Positions 63,941-64,000 of a stretch of 64,000 bases of DNA are shown here, piece after piece (position 1 is the stretch's first letter; each line of letters begins with the position of its first letter). A model generated the notes under the pieces. The model saw only the letters and a list, made by a program, of their open reading frames with translations, made no database searches and was not told the DNA's origin. Both the position numbers and the translations under genes were made by a program. Source of the DNA: an uncultured Paracoccaceae bacterium (GTDB taxonomy: Bacteria; Pseudomonadota; Alphaproteobacteria; Rhodobacterales; Rhodobacteraceae); assembly GCA_947499725.1 (NCBI GenBank), contig CANMPK010000001.1, forward strand, positions 186,001 to 250,000. The letters are read 5' to 3'.

Positions 63941-63976
63941 GCAATTCGCGCCTTTCAGGTGCTGAAATGTACAATT
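63941..63976 (+). repeat. 36-bp dispersed imperfect palindrome, copy C
   Basis: Begins GCAATTCGCGCCTTTCAG and ends GCTGAAATGTACAATT. It is in the same orientation as copy A and opposite to B. Upstream similarity to B (CGCTGCGTTCA, AAAGGTG) is clear. It lies upstream of pth. Confidence 0.75.
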
Positions 63977-64000
63977 GGGGTTGTGGGGGAGGAGGCGAGA

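Overview
The window is a stretch of chromosome from an alphaproteobacterium, most likely a Rhodobacteraceae (Roseobacter-group) species. Support comes from gene order (ruvAB, ybgC-tolQRAB-pal-cpoB-tilS-ftsH, fabB-fabA divergent from irr, phoH-ybeY-corC-lnt-metK, cmk/rpsA/ihfB), from the Irr regulator, and from a SAM/SAH-type riboswitch before metK, a class known mainly from Rhodobacterales. The species cannot be named from sequence alone. No rRNA, tRNA, CRISPR array, complete insertion sequence or prophage was seen.

Layout. 1-1.7 kb: 3' part of ruvA, then ruvB. 1.7-3.2 kb: small mercury-transport cluster (Cys-rich protein, merF, merT, divergent merR) with no merA or merP. 3.3-8.7 kb: envelope and small-metabolism genes (membrane protein, HhH membrane protein and OmpA operon, VOC protein, exported RidA-like protein, Lrp regulator, DUF6356). 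8.8-17.6 kb: Tol-Pal operon with tilS and ftsH. 17.7-23.3 kb: serine hydrolase, AraC regulator divergent from an esterase, chorismate mutase, folD, membrane LytTR regulator. 23.2-28 kb (minus): MFS efflux pump, thiol-type ArsR regulator, Lhr-like helicase, pdeM. 28.1-31.8 kb (minus): apparent four-gene hydrolase operon. 31.9-36.9 kb: FKBP, marR-fabI with a double operator, fabB-fabA, irr. 37-41.4 kb: GT2-like gene, miaB, then a lone OLD-family nuclease on an AT-richer segment next to a gene remnant. 41.6-48.4 kb: paired envelope genes, phoH-DM13-ybeY-corC-lnt, riboswitch-metK. 48.5-55.9 kb: P-loop kinase, SBF transporter, trmB, aroA, cmk, rpsA. 56-64 kb: DEAD-box helicase, ihfB-lapA, trpF-trpB, a small secreted-protein/membrane LuxR operon, DUF2237, pth.

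Most genes are housekeeping: recombination, envelope integrity, fatty-acid synthesis, aromatic amino acids, translation and tRNA modification. The accessory signals are the mer cluster, the OLD nuclease, and two families of short intergenic repeats. One is a 36-bp dyad with three copies at about 1.8, 41.4 and 63.9 kb. The other is a two-hairpin element with a conserved tail box, with three copies at gene 3' ends. The most useful regulatory predictions are the SAM/SAH riboswitch, the MerR dyad, twin MarR boxes before marR-fabI, and a dyad before the ArsR-helicase-pdeM operon.
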